Shown here piece by piece: positions 34,576-43,091 of a DNA stretch of 43,191 nt. The stretch is taken from assembly GCA_945878525.1 (NCBI GenBank), contig CAMCTU010000007.1, positions 1 through 43,191 on the forward strand, in the 5' to 3' direction. The stretch is from Sphingobacterium thalpophilum (GTDB lineage: Bacteria; Bacteroidota; Bacteroidia; Sphingobacteriales; Sphingobacteriaceae). The position numbers and the translations under genes were made by a program. Numbering within the stretch: position 1 is the first letter of the stretch; each line of letters opens with the position of its first letter. A model generated the notes under the pieces. The model saw only the letters and a program-made list of their open reading frames with translations, did no database searches and was not told the DNA's origin.

Positions 34576-37500
34576 ATGAAATTAAAAACAATACTACCTT
34601 TCCTTTCACTCTTCCTTTTTGTAACTGCATCAAAAGGACAAACATCCGGAAGCAGGGTTCCCTATGTCATCCATGATAATTTCGATACAGGAGAAATGTT
34701 TACCTGGGAACCTTATCCTTATCAGCAGGATACTGGTTATGATCCTTTATTTGGTACAAAGAAAGAGCCTGCTTTTGGAGGAAAGGGGAGTTCTCTTTCT
34801 CGAATAACCAAGCCGAATGATGCCAATGATCTGAGTCAGGGTTTTACGAAGCGAATTGATATGTATTCTTTGAATACTACCCGGCTCAAGTTTGCATATT
34901 ATTTTATAAGTGACAGAAAACCTGAGAAGCTGGATGTTTCCCTCGGGACTTTTGACGGGAAATTATTTACCCACACCATTTTATCACCAAAGGCAAATAC
35001 TTGGGTTGAGGTGGATATCCCGCTAAATTCATTTGCTCTAAATGGAGTATCATTAATGGAAGGAGCTCATTTACAAGTTGTTGTTTTGAAAGCATTTTAT
35101 CCTTTGGTTAATCACTTACCAAGCTATAGCATGTTGGTTGACGAGTTTAAGCTGAATGGTGAAAGATCAAGGCAGTTTATCGCACAATCGCCCCGCTCAA
35201 CCTGGTTTGAACAGTTTGGCCATGCAGTATTAAACAAACATTATTCAAGTGGCGAAATAATTAATCTGAGTTTATCAGCCGAGCAAGGTAAATCAATTAG
35301 TGAAGTAAGTGCTGAGCTTATCAGTCCGGAGAATAAAACGGTATTAAATACTATCAAATTTTATGATGATGGAAGTCATGGCGATTTACAAGCTTCGGAT
35401 GGCATATGGTCAAACAATGTGGTTTATACGATTAAGCCTACAGATCCGCGCGGTCAGTGGAAGCTCAGGGCTAAGTCTGGAATAGGATCAGATCAATTTT
35501 CCTGGGATTTATGGTTCATCGTTCCTGTTTCTGAACTCGCAGCAGGTGTTCATCCAAGAGTTTTTCATTCTCAGGCTCAACTGGATGCCCGTATGGCAGG
35601 ACCAGAGCCTGAGTCCGCTAAAAAACTTCTAAATAATTTAATTCAAAATTATAAACCATCAGCAATTGATATAGAGAATCTTCCCGCTCAGAATATGGTC
35701 GCACCCGAGTCGGTAACCGGCGGGCCCTACGCAAGTGCCAGTATGGGAGGATGGTACAATACGCAGAATGCTTTGGCCAGAGTGATCTCTAACGAAGCCT
35801 GGCAATATGCATTAACAAAAAATATGGATGCTGCCAATCGGGCAAAAGCTGCACTTTTAAAGATCAGTAAATTGCCATCTTGGAACCACCCTTGGATGGA
35901 AGCCAACGGTAATCATACTTACTATCCTGGAGCTCCAGCAGCAATTGCAGCGGGTATAGGCTATGATATCTTGTATAATTTACTTACTGCTGATGAGCAA
36001 AAAACTATCCGTAATGGCATTATGGCAAATTCGATCAAACCATTTTATCGTGATATGGTTGAGCTGAATCGTATGCCATCAAGCAATTCAAATCACATTG
36101 GAGTGATACTTTCAGGAGTAGGGGTAGCTGCGATGGCCATTGCAAACGATGATCAGAATTTACCGGGATTGGAGCCTTATCTGTCGGGCATTCTTGCCAA
36201 GACCAAGCAGTTTATCAACCGTACTGTGTTGCCCGAAGGCAGCTATAATGAGCCCTATACTTACCAGGAAATGGGTTTTCGGGAATTGGTTGAATTTTTA
36301 TATTCATTGGAACGAAATTTTGGAGTTGATTATACCTCTACCACCAATTTAAAAGAGTTTTATCAGTATCCGATCTATGTTACTCAGGCTAAGGATGGAG
36401 CATATCAGGATTTAGGAGATGTTTCCCATACTTACAATTTCACCCAGCAGCCTATGCAGTGGCTTGTTTATAAAATGAAAGATCCATTCATGTATAAATA
36501 TGTAAAGCCTTCATGGGATTCAGGTAGGGCCAGGGGTGGAATTATTCCCTATTTATGGTATACAGAAGGGATCACACCGGTTGGTAGGGAAACACTTCCA
36601 TTGTCAAAACATTTTGAAGGCAAAGGGCATATGGTTAGCAGAACTTCATGGGAGGACTCCGGGACGGTGATGATATTTAAGGCAGGACCAAATGGGAATC
36701 ATTATCATGCAGATCAGGGGACTATTCTGTTAACACATAACGGAGAAGAACTGTTAAGTGATGCAGGTCATAGTAGTGATTATTATGCAAATCTGTATTT
36801 CCCGGGTTATTATACTCAGGCAATCGGTCATAATGTTATGTTGTTAGATATGAATGCCGAAAGCCAGGCAGTAGGTGATTTTGAAAACGGTATTGCTGCC
36901 CTCAGAACGCATCCTGAAATTACGCAATCTTTTGCCGGAAATAATGCGATGGCTGCTGTGGGTGATCTGACAAGTGTTTATAAAAATAAGGTTTCAAAAT
37001 ATACCCGGACTTTATTGAGCTCAAAGAATGGTCCTGTTTTTCTTTTTGATCAGATAAAAAGTCAGGAGGCACATGCTTACAACTGGATTTTTCATGCCGA
37101 GCATACGAATGGTAAAAGTTCAATTGCTTTTTCAGATAATCGTATGACTATAAGCCGCCCGGCAGCCCGTTTAACAATGGATATTCTTACTCCTCAGGTA
37201 TTAACAAGCCGAATCAGAAATTCAGACCGGGACGAGAGTTTTATTGCCATTTCCTCCGAAAAGCTAAAAGATGCAGATTTTCTGGCTGTTATGGTGCCTG
37301 AAAGTAAATCTTCGAATGCTGATTATTCATCCCGACTAAAACCAAAGCGCATTGATTCAAATGGATGGATTGGAGCCATGCTCAATGAAGGAAGTTCTGT
37401 TCATTATGGGTTTTTCAGATTAAATGAAGCTCCAGATCCTAGTATTGAAGGCTTTAAAACAGATGCTTCCAAATTCTCTGCACTTGTATCAAACAATAAG

Positions 37501-37776
37501 CTTAAGGAAGCCTATTTTGATGGAAAGACCTTTGAAGGATATGGTTCCGTACTGAAATTCAGTGCTCCGGTTGCGGTTTCTTTGGAAGTGTCTTCTTTGG
37601 AAACTATTCTTGAACTGAAATCGGATAGCCCTGTTGAAATGATAATGGCCATTGGTTCAAAACCCAATTCTATCAGTCGTAATAGTATATTGTTGAAAAA
37701 CTGGAAATATGATCAGAAGTTAAATGTCTTGATTATCAACCTACCTAAGGGTCAGTCCAAAATTTCGATAAATTAA
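34576..37776 (+). CDS. Large secreted heparinase II/III-like polysaccharide lyase
   Basis: This 1066-residue protein has a Sec signal (cleaved near SKGQT, residue 22), an N-terminal beta-sandwich binding-like domain (about 30-195, DNFDTGEMFTWEP), an Ig-like domain (about 205-325, with FYDDGSHGDLQASDGIWS), an (alpha/alpha) toroid (about 335-650, with SSNSNHIGVILSG near 502-514), and a heparinase II/III beta-sandwich (PF07940) with GNHYHADQG (His709, His711, Asp713) and GHNVML (His752). Family members (PL12, PL15, PL17, PL21) cleave heparan sulfate, alginate or similar uronates by beta-elimination. The extra N-terminal domains make it far longer than PL21 or PL12 enzymes. It is the likely backbone lyase of the locus; the substrate is unresolved. 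Confidence 0.83.
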   Translation: MKLKTILPFLSLFLFVTASKGQTSGSRVPYVIHDNFDTGEMFTWEPYPYQQDTGYDPLFGTKKEPAFGGKGSSLSRITKPNDANDLSQGFTKRIDMYSLNTTRLKFAYYFISDRKPEKLDVSLGTFDGKLFTHTILSPKANTWVEVDIPLNSFALNGVSLMEGAHLQVVVLKAFYPLVNHLPSYSMLVDEFKLNGERSRQFIAQSPRSTWFEQFGHAVLNKHYSSGEIINLSLSAEQGKSISEVSAELISPENKTVLNTIKFYDDGSHGDLQASDGIWSNNVVYTIKPTDPRGQWKLRAKSGIGSDQFSWDLWFIVPVSELAAGVHPRVFHSQAQLDARMAGPEPESAKKLLNNLIQNYKPSAIDIENLPAQNMVAPESVTGGPYASASMGGWYNTQNALARVISNEAWQYALTKNMDAANRAKAALLKISKLPSWNHPWMEANGNHTYYPGAPAAIAAGIGYDILYNLLTADEQKTIRNGIMANSIKPFYRDMVELNRMPSSNSNHIGVILSGVGVAAMAIANDDQNLPGLEPYLSGILAKTKQFINRTVLPEGSYNEPYTYQEMGFRELVEFLYSLERNFGVDYTSTTNLKEFYQYPIYVTQAKDGAYQDLGDVSHTYNFTQQPMQWLVYKMKDPFMYKYVKPSWDSGRARGGIIPYLWYTEGITPVGRETLPLSKHFEGKGHMVSRTSWEDSGTVMIFKAGPNGNHYHADQGTILLTHNGEELLSDAGHSSDYYANLYFPGYYTQAIGHNVMLLDMNAESQAVGDFENGIAALRTHPEITQSFAGNNAMAAVGDLTSVYKNKVSKYTRTLLSSKNGPVFLFDQIKSQEAHAYNWIFHAEHTNGKSSIAFSDNRMTISRPAARLTMDILTPQVLTSRIRNSDRDESFIAISSEKLKDADFLAVMVPESKSSNADYSSRLKPKRIDSNGWIGAMLNEGSSVHYGFFRLNEAPDPSIEGFKTDASKFSALVSNNKLKEAYFDGKTFEGYGSVLKFSAPVAVSLEVSSLETILELKSDSPVEMIMAIGSKPNSISRNSILLKNWKYDQKLNVLIINLPKGQSKISIN

Positions 37777-37889
37777 TCTGATGCATCGTTTGTTAAATTA
37801 AACACATATAACAGAGAATTTTAAAGCTATTTTTATTTTGAGATACCTATTTTTTCAAGCTATGCTTCAATCCTAATTTATTTAACAAA

Positions 37890-38894
37890 ATGAGGCATTT
37901 AGTCCTGTTATTTGGAATTTTAATCGGTACTGGCTCTGGTTTAATTGCTCAAAAAAATACCTTAAACTGGGTTCAAGAAAGCCCTGAAGCAGCCTGGCAA
38001 GCCAGGGATTCTCAGGGTGAGTTTGTTTTTAAAGGCCATATGTGGATTCTTGGGGGATGGTTTACACCTCAGTTACCTAATCCGCGGGATGTATGGAAGT
38101 CTCCTGATGGAAAGAACTGGACCCGTGTTGTAGAAACCGCACCATGGCAGCATAGTGATCTTCCTGCAGCAATGGTATTTAAAAACCGAATGTGGATTAT
38201 GGGAGGCCGTAAATTACCGGGTACTAATACCAGTAATCAGGTTTGGTCATCAAAGGATGGCGCTGACTGGGTGCTTGAAACTCCAAATGCAGGATGGAGC
38301 CCTAGATTGGCACCCGGCTTTGTAGTTTTTAAAGACCGTATGTGGATCATGGGCGGTACCAGTGATTTTTATAAGAATAATGATACTACGCTTTTCAACG
38401 ATGTCTGGTCATCAGCCGACGGCAAAGAATGGAAGCTTGAACTGGCGAACGCACCCTGGTCAAAAAGGACTCACGGGCAGGCACTTGTATTTGACGGAAA
38501 AATATGGATCATAGGCGGTGGAACGCGCGCTCCAAAAGTAAATTCATTGAATGATGTCTGGTGTTCTGAAGATGGGATAAACTGGACACAGGTCACTGCA
38601 TCTGCTTCGTGGGATCCTAGGATATGGTTTTCTGCACTGGTTTACAGAAACAGGATGTGGGTATTGGGTGGCTGGGCAGATTCCGGCAATAAATGCGACG
38701 TTTGGTATTCAAAAGATGGTAAAAACTGGACAGAACTAAAATCTGATGTTAAATGGAGCAAGCGGCATGAGCAAGCTGCATTTGTATTTAAAGATAAGAT
38801 CTGGATTGCCGGCGGCGCAGCAGAACCAAACTATTTACTGGATAGTGAGGTGTGGAGTTTGAAGGTGCCTAGAGGGTGGTTTGGGGAGAATTGA
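37890..38894 (+). CDS. Secreted six-bladed kelch-like beta-propeller protein
   Basis: This 334-residue protein has a Sec signal (cleaved near GLIAQ, residue 20). It is made of six repeats of about 50 residues with the core FKxRMWIMGG, then DVWSSxDGxxWxxE, then APWxxR (starts near residues 48, 94, 143, 199, 250 and 294). The N-terminal strand NWVQESPEAAW closes the ring by supplying the end of the last blade. Kelch-like propellers of this type are binding scaffolds or lack a known activity; a galactose-oxidase-like copper site was not visible. The stop codon lies at the edge of a repeat tract. A role in glycan binding or as a mutarotase/epimerase-like accessory is possible. Confidence 0.72.
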   Translation: MRHLVLLFGILIGTGSGLIAQKNTLNWVQESPEAAWQARDSQGEFVFKGHMWILGGWFTPQLPNPRDVWKSPDGKNWTRVVETAPWQHSDLPAAMVFKNRMWIMGGRKLPGTNTSNQVWSSKDGADWVLETPNAGWSPRLAPGFVVFKDRMWIMGGTSDFYKNNDTTLFNDVWSSADGKEWKLELANAPWSKRTHGQALVFDGKIWIIGGGTRAPKVNSLNDVWCSEDGINWTQVTASASWDPRIWFSALVYRNRMWVLGGWADSGNKCDVWYSKDGKNWTELKSDVKWSKRHEQAAFVFKDKIWIAGGAAEPNYLLDSEVWSLKVPRGWFGEN

Positions 38895-38937
38895 GATGTC
38901 TCATGTCTGATGTCAGATGTCGGATACTTCAGACCTC
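38890..38937. repeat. TCAGATG-word repeat tract, copy 2
   Basis: From the kelch gene's stop codon the sequence repeats ATGTCTCATGTCTGATGTCA and similar words up to the pre-gene region of the CBM9-like gene. It relates to the tract at 34535-34562 in inverse orientation. It fills most of the 65-base gap before 38960. Confidence 0.4.
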
Positions 38938-38959
38938 ATACATTAATAAATATACAACT

Positions 38960-39688
38960 ATGAAAAAAATATCATTTTTACTCTTATTTGCCTTCATCTG
39001 TATGCTGACGGTAGCGAACTCAACTGAGAAACCTTCTGTTTACAAAGTCAAAAAGATCAAAGGTTCAATGAAAATTGATGCAAATTGGGATAAGCTCCAA
39101 TGGAAGAAGATAAAAGAAATTCCAATCCGGAATTTCATGGGAAAATTACCTGCATTCCAACCTGTTGTAACTGCAAAAATGATGTACGATGCTGAGAATG
39201 TTTATTTGATTTATAAAGTTGTAGATCGTCATGTCCGGATTCAAACTACAAAGTTTAATGGCCCTGTTTCAACGGATGCCTGTGTTGAATTCTTTTTCTC
39301 ACCAGATTCGGATTGGCCACTCAGATATTTTAATGTAGAAATCAATGCCGGCGGGACAGGCTTGATGTCTTATCACAAAGATGGCAAACGGACTAATCTA
39401 AAAGAAGAAGACTTCAGTGTTGTAGAAATAGCCCACACCTTACCCAAAAAGCTTGAACAGGAGATTTCAGAACCTGTAACCTGGTTCCTAGAATTTAAAA
39501 TGCCACTTTCCTTGCTTGCAACATATGGAAACTTTACCCAACCTGAAAAAGGCGTTCAATGGAAAGCCAATTTCTATAAAACATCAAGCCGCAGTACCAA
39601 TCCGCATTATATAACCTGGAATCTTGTTCAGAATCCGGTTCCACAGTTTCATCTTCCACAATTTTTTGGTACTTTGATATTCAAATAA
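38960..39688 (+). CDS. Secreted CBM9-like carbohydrate-binding protein
   Basis: From the ATG at 38960 this is a 242-residue protein with a Sec signal (MKKISFLLLFAFICM, cleaved near ANS). The core fits the family-9-like carbohydrate-binding domain (PF06452): IKGSMKIDANWDKLQWKKIK near the start, AKMMYDAENVYLIYKVVD near 72-89, DACVEFFFSPD near 109-119, and WFLEFKMPLSLL near 176-187. It would bind sugar ends in the periplasm or outside. An in-frame ATG at 38876 overlaps the kelch gene but would bury the signal peptide, so it was not used. The third AGE gene follows after 38 bases. Confidence 0.75.
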   Translation: MKKISFLLLFAFICMLTVANSTEKPSVYKVKKIKGSMKIDANWDKLQWKKIKEIPIRNFMGKLPAFQPVVTAKMMYDAENVYLIYKVVDRHVRIQTTKFNGPVSTDACVEFFFSPDSDWPLRYFNVEINAGGTGLMSYHKDGKRTNLKEEDFSVVEIAHTLPKKLEQEISEPVTWFLEFKMPLSLLATYGNFTQPEKGVQWKANFYKTSSRSTNPHYITWNLVQNPVPQFHLPQFFGTLIFK

Positions 39689-39726
39689 TCCCGCAGGGGC
39701 AGGATAAACCCATTAACATAAATCAG

Positions 39727-41088
39727 ATGAAAAGTGCTGACTCTTCAAGACGACATTTTCTCAAAAAAAACTCTTTTGCGGGATTAGGTGCAATGATAGG
39801 AATCGGGCTAAGCCCGGAGATTCTGGCTTCAGATAGGATTGCTGAAGCAGTGCAAACGGAATCCCTTAGTGAAAAACCTTTTATCGAAGGAACAATCGCT
39901 AAGCTTGGAGGAATGTCACTTCCCGATCTGCTGAAATATCATCAAAACTATCTCAAAGAGATTTATATTCCCAATTGGGAGCGTGGTATTGATCACAAGT
40001 ATGGTGGTTTTGCCAATGCGATAAGTCCGGGACAGGAACCTGATTTTGAAAAGAAAGGCATGTATTACCAGGGCAGGGCTGTCTGGATGTTCTCTTATCT
40101 CTATAATCATATTACCCATGATAAAAAGCATCTGGAAGTAGCGATAAAGGGCCGTGATTTCCTGATAAAAAGTGCAATGACGGATGACTACAAATGGGCA
40201 TCCTTTGTGAGTCGCGACGGAAAGAAGAAGCTGACAGAACCTTTGGACCATTATGGGGATATCTACATGATACAGGGTTTAGCAGAATTGTATATCGCAA
40301 CAAAGGATCCAAAAGATCTTGATCTGGCCATCAAAACGGCAATATCAGTAAAAGATCGGCTATTATCTCCAACTTATCAGCATGTTGATGCACATACCGA
40401 GGCTTTGGAGCCGGGAACCCGGCGTCTTCCAAGCTGGCAACACTTTTTAGCCGCTTTAACTCCATTGCTGAAGGTTAGTCGTGATCCTGCGGTTGAGCGT
40501 ATTGCCCTTTACTGTGTACGGGTGATTTGTGAGCATCACTGGCAGCCAAAGGAGGGCGTGTTGCTCGAATTGCTCGACGACTATTTTAGACCTTATACCT
40601 TTGATGCACCGAACTGGGGGACTTTTTATCCCCAGGGTGTAAGCGGCTGGCATTCAATTCAGGCTTGCTGGATGGTGATGAATGAAGCCCTGAGAGTCTC
40701 TCATATCCCGACCTTTAGAAAAGGACTGGAAATGGGAATTTCGACACTCGAAAAGACCTATATTCCCACAAAAGGAATGCCATCTGATATGGATCATGGT
40801 GGTTTATCACTAAGCAATCCGAAAGCTAAATTGAATGAGAATGGTAACGTTGTTTGGGGTGCTCTAGATGATGTTCTAGTCTTTTGCCTTTTGACAATCG
40901 AGCATAGCCATGATCCTACGGTAATAAATTATTATAATGACTGCTTTAAGCTTTATTCCAGTAAACCTGAGAAAATTGTTACCAATGGTTTATTGCACAC
41001 TCCAAGGCAATTTTTTTATTCGATAGAGATTTTGGAAAGAATCATCGCAAGGGGTGGTAAAGTGTCAGGAATTGTATCCAAATCCTGA
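39727..41088 (+). CDS. Tat-exported AGE-family protein, copy 3 (altered active site)
   Basis: This 453-residue protein opens with a clear Tat signal (SSRRHFLKKN, then FAGLGAMIGIGL). The AGE barrel is recognisable from DHKYGGFANA, YYQGRAVWMFSYLYN and the closing RIIARGGKVSGI, parallel to copies 1 and 2. The HxPR motif is kept as HTPR (His424), but the HxxE motif reads HSIQ (His309, Gln312), replacing the conserved Glu. In characterised AGE enzymes that Glu helps bind or polarise the sugar, so activity may be changed or lost. It lies about 28 kb from copies 1 and 2 and is more divergent. Function unknown; a binding protein or an isomerase for a different sugar are options. Confidence 0.82.
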   Translation: MKSADSSRRHFLKKNSFAGLGAMIGIGLSPEILASDRIAEAVQTESLSEKPFIEGTIAKLGGMSLPDLLKYHQNYLKEIYIPNWERGIDHKYGGFANAISPGQEPDFEKKGMYYQGRAVWMFSYLYNHITHDKKHLEVAIKGRDFLIKSAMTDDYKWASFVSRDGKKKLTEPLDHYGDIYMIQGLAELYIATKDPKDLDLAIKTAISVKDRLLSPTYQHVDAHTEALEPGTRRLPSWQHFLAALTPLLKVSRDPAVERIALYCVRVICEHHWQPKEGVLLELLDDYFRPYTFDAPNWGTFYPQGVSGWHSIQACWMVMNEALRVSHIPTFRKGLEMGISTLEKTYIPTKGMPSDMDHGGLSLSNPKAKLNENGNVVWGALDDVLVFCLLTIEHSHDPTVINYYNDCFKLYSSKPEKIVTNGLLHTPRQFFYSIEILERIIARGGKVSGIVSKS

Positions 41089-41152
41089 TTTTTTTATACT
41101 AATTAATCTATATTCCACTTTTAAAATATACTATCTACTATAATTATATAAA

Positions 41153-42907
41153 ATGAGTAATTCCAGACGCGAATTCATCAAAAAGAATTCAATTACACTA
41201 TTAGGAACTACCGTATTGGCGGCGAACCCAGGCAACCTGCTAGCCTCTACCGCGGATTTTTTATTGCCCCAAACTAAAGACCTTTTGTTTTTTGATGCTT
41301 TTGCACGCATTGGTCCAAGAAGGTACAAGCATCCGGGTGAAAAGTGGCAGCTGGAAGATCTCATCAAAGAATTAAATCATTGTTCTATTTCCGGTGCGTT
41401 GGTAGCATCAACTTTATCATTGAGCTATGATGCCATGTATTCTAACCTTGAATTAAGCAATAATCTAAAGCCCTATCCTAATTTATTTGGTATGTGGAAT
41501 GTGTTGCCTCATCATACGAATGAATGCCTTCCTCCGGCTCTGTTAAAGCTAAAGATGGCTGAGCACAATGTTCGCGCGGTTACGATACATCCTGCATCAA
41601 ATGGCTGGGATTGGAGCGCCCAATCAAGTCAGGAACTGATGAAGTACCTGAATGATAATAAGGTATTTACCATCACTACAGTATCCGAAATTGGGGGCTG
41701 GAAGGAAATGAATGAATTTCTTACACGCTATAAATCAATTCCGCTGCTTGTTTCCGGTATTAGCTGGGGGGAGCAGCGTTATGCGATCGGACTTCTGAAG
41801 GATCATCCTAATTTCCATATCAGTTTTGATCGCATGCAGATCAATGAGGGATTAGAGTTCTTGTACAAAAAAGGGCATATCAACCAATTAATATTTGCGA
41901 CAGATGCGCCTACCATGTCGGCCGGAGCACATCGTACCTATATCGATTATGCAGACATCCCGGATGAGGCTAAAGCAAAAGTGGCAGGTGGAAATCTGAT
42001 ACGCCTGCTAGGGGGTCAACGCCCTCCGAAAGTTCATACAAACAGGTCTGAGGATATTTTAATGAGTGCTGTTCGGAATGGAAAACCATTACCTGTTCCG
42101 GTGATCGATATGCATATGCATATGCTTCATGAGGGGGTAAATGGAGCTGGTGGTACCGGTTATCATATGGAGAATGGCGGACCAAAAGGTATTTTCAAAA
42201 TGATGGAAAAACTGGGTGTTGTTGGTGGTGGATTTATGAGTTGGAACGGTGTGGTTAGTAACGATTCTGTGCAGGGTAATAAATTGGTGAAAGAAGCTTT
42301 GGATGTCTCTCCAAAGGGTTATTGGGGACTCGTAACTTTTAGCCCAACACATTATACACAGGAGGAGCTTGCTGTAATGATTCCTGAAGTTTACGCAGAT
42401 AAACGTATTATCGGAATGAAGCCTTATCACTTCTATGGAATGGAATACTTTAATCCCGCTTATGATATCTGGTGGGAATATGGAAATAAGAACGGTTTAT
42501 ATGCCTTGATTCATCCTTCCAGAGGCGATTTACTTGAAGTTGATAAACTCGCTGAGAAGTATAAAAATGTACGCTGGGTAATTGCCCATGCCGGTGGAAG
42601 CTATAAAATGGCCGATATGGTAATTGCAGTGATGAAGAAACACAAAAATGTCTTTGCAGAAATTACCCTTACTCCGGTTCCATTAGGGGTTATTGAATAT
42701 ATGGTCGATGCTCTGGGGGATGACCGGATTTTGTATGGTTCGGATCTTCCTATGCGTGACCCGCGTCAGCAGTTGGGCTGGCTGGTATTTTCGAATCTGC
42801 CATTGGCAAGCAAGAAGAAGATCCTGGGTGAAAATGCCTATGCGGTTATTGAGCCTTGTATTAAGAATATGCCGGAGTATAATGTTCCATTGATATTTAG
42901 AAAGTGA
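41153..42907 (+). CDS. Tat-exported tandem amidohydrolase_2 protein (N-terminal half degenerate)
   Basis: This 584-residue protein starts with a Tat signal (NSRREFIKKN). It holds two amidohydrolase_2-like barrels (PF04909). The first (about 40-290) has TIHPASNGWDW and ends in FATDAPTMS, but its start reads DAFARIGPRRY, without the HxH metal pair. The second (about 315-575) keeps the whole set: HMH (His321, His323) in VIDMHMHM, His454 in IHPSR, His479 in IAHAGG, and Asp531 in YGSDLPMRD. The second half is probably the active hydrolase, lactonase or decarboxylase-like enzyme; the first may shape the site or bind substrate. It starts 64 bases after the third AGE gene. Confidence 0.8.
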   Translation: MSNSRREFIKKNSITLLGTTVLAANPGNLLASTADFLLPQTKDLLFFDAFARIGPRRYKHPGEKWQLEDLIKELNHCSISGALVASTLSLSYDAMYSNLELSNNLKPYPNLFGMWNVLPHHTNECLPPALLKLKMAEHNVRAVTIHPASNGWDWSAQSSQELMKYLNDNKVFTITTVSEIGGWKEMNEFLTRYKSIPLLVSGISWGEQRYAIGLLKDHPNFHISFDRMQINEGLEFLYKKGHINQLIFATDAPTMSAGAHRTYIDYADIPDEAKAKVAGGNLIRLLGGQRPPKVHTNRSEDILMSAVRNGKPLPVPVIDMHMHMLHEGVNGAGGTGYHMENGGPKGIFKMMEKLGVVGGGFMSWNGVVSNDSVQGNKLVKEALDVSPKGYWGLVTFSPTHYTQEELAVMIPEVYADKRIIGMKPYHFYGMEYFNPAYDIWWEYGNKNGLYALIHPSRGDLLEVDKLAEKYKNVRWVIAHAGGSYKMADMVIAVMKKHKNVFAEITLTPVPLGVIEYMVDALGDDRILYGSDLPMRDPRQQLGWLVFSNLPLASKKKILGENAYAVIEPCIKNMPEYNVPLIFRK

Positions 42908-42914
42908 GAAAGAA

Positions 42915-43070
42915 CCCAGAGCCAGGACACAAAAAGTGAAAAGTAAATAATCTCTAGCATTCGCGTCTTAGCGATAGAAAAATAAGGAGTTTTTTTAAAA
43001 CCTTGAATGCAAGGAGTATAAAATGTTGAAAAGATTCTTGCTAAGCCTCAGAAACGCAAAATAATTAGAC
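42915..43070. repeat. Degenerate interspersed intergenic repeat
   Basis: Between the amidohydrolase and the last gene lie fragments such as CGCGTCTTAGCGA, ACCTTGAATGCAAGGAG and CTAAGCCTCAGAAACGCAAA. They resemble the 'cgcaaag/gcgtctt' intergenic repeats found across Bacteroidota genomes, in decayed form. No gene was seen here. Confidence 0.4.
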
Positions 43071-43091
43071 GACAGTAATTTGTTTTTGATA

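Noticed and set aside
34576-37776. Assigning heparin or heparan sulfate as the substrate
   Set aside because: The heparinase II/III fold also covers alginate, hyaluronan-like and exopolysaccharide lyases; one sulfatase is not enough to decide.
34535-38937. CRISPR-like repeats
   Set aside because: The TCAGA-word tracts are short, without regular spacers, and no cas genes are present.
38876-38959. Upstream start of the CBM9-like gene overlapping the kelch gene
   Set aside because: The added residues are encoded by an intergenic repeat tract and would bury the signal peptide that begins at 38960.
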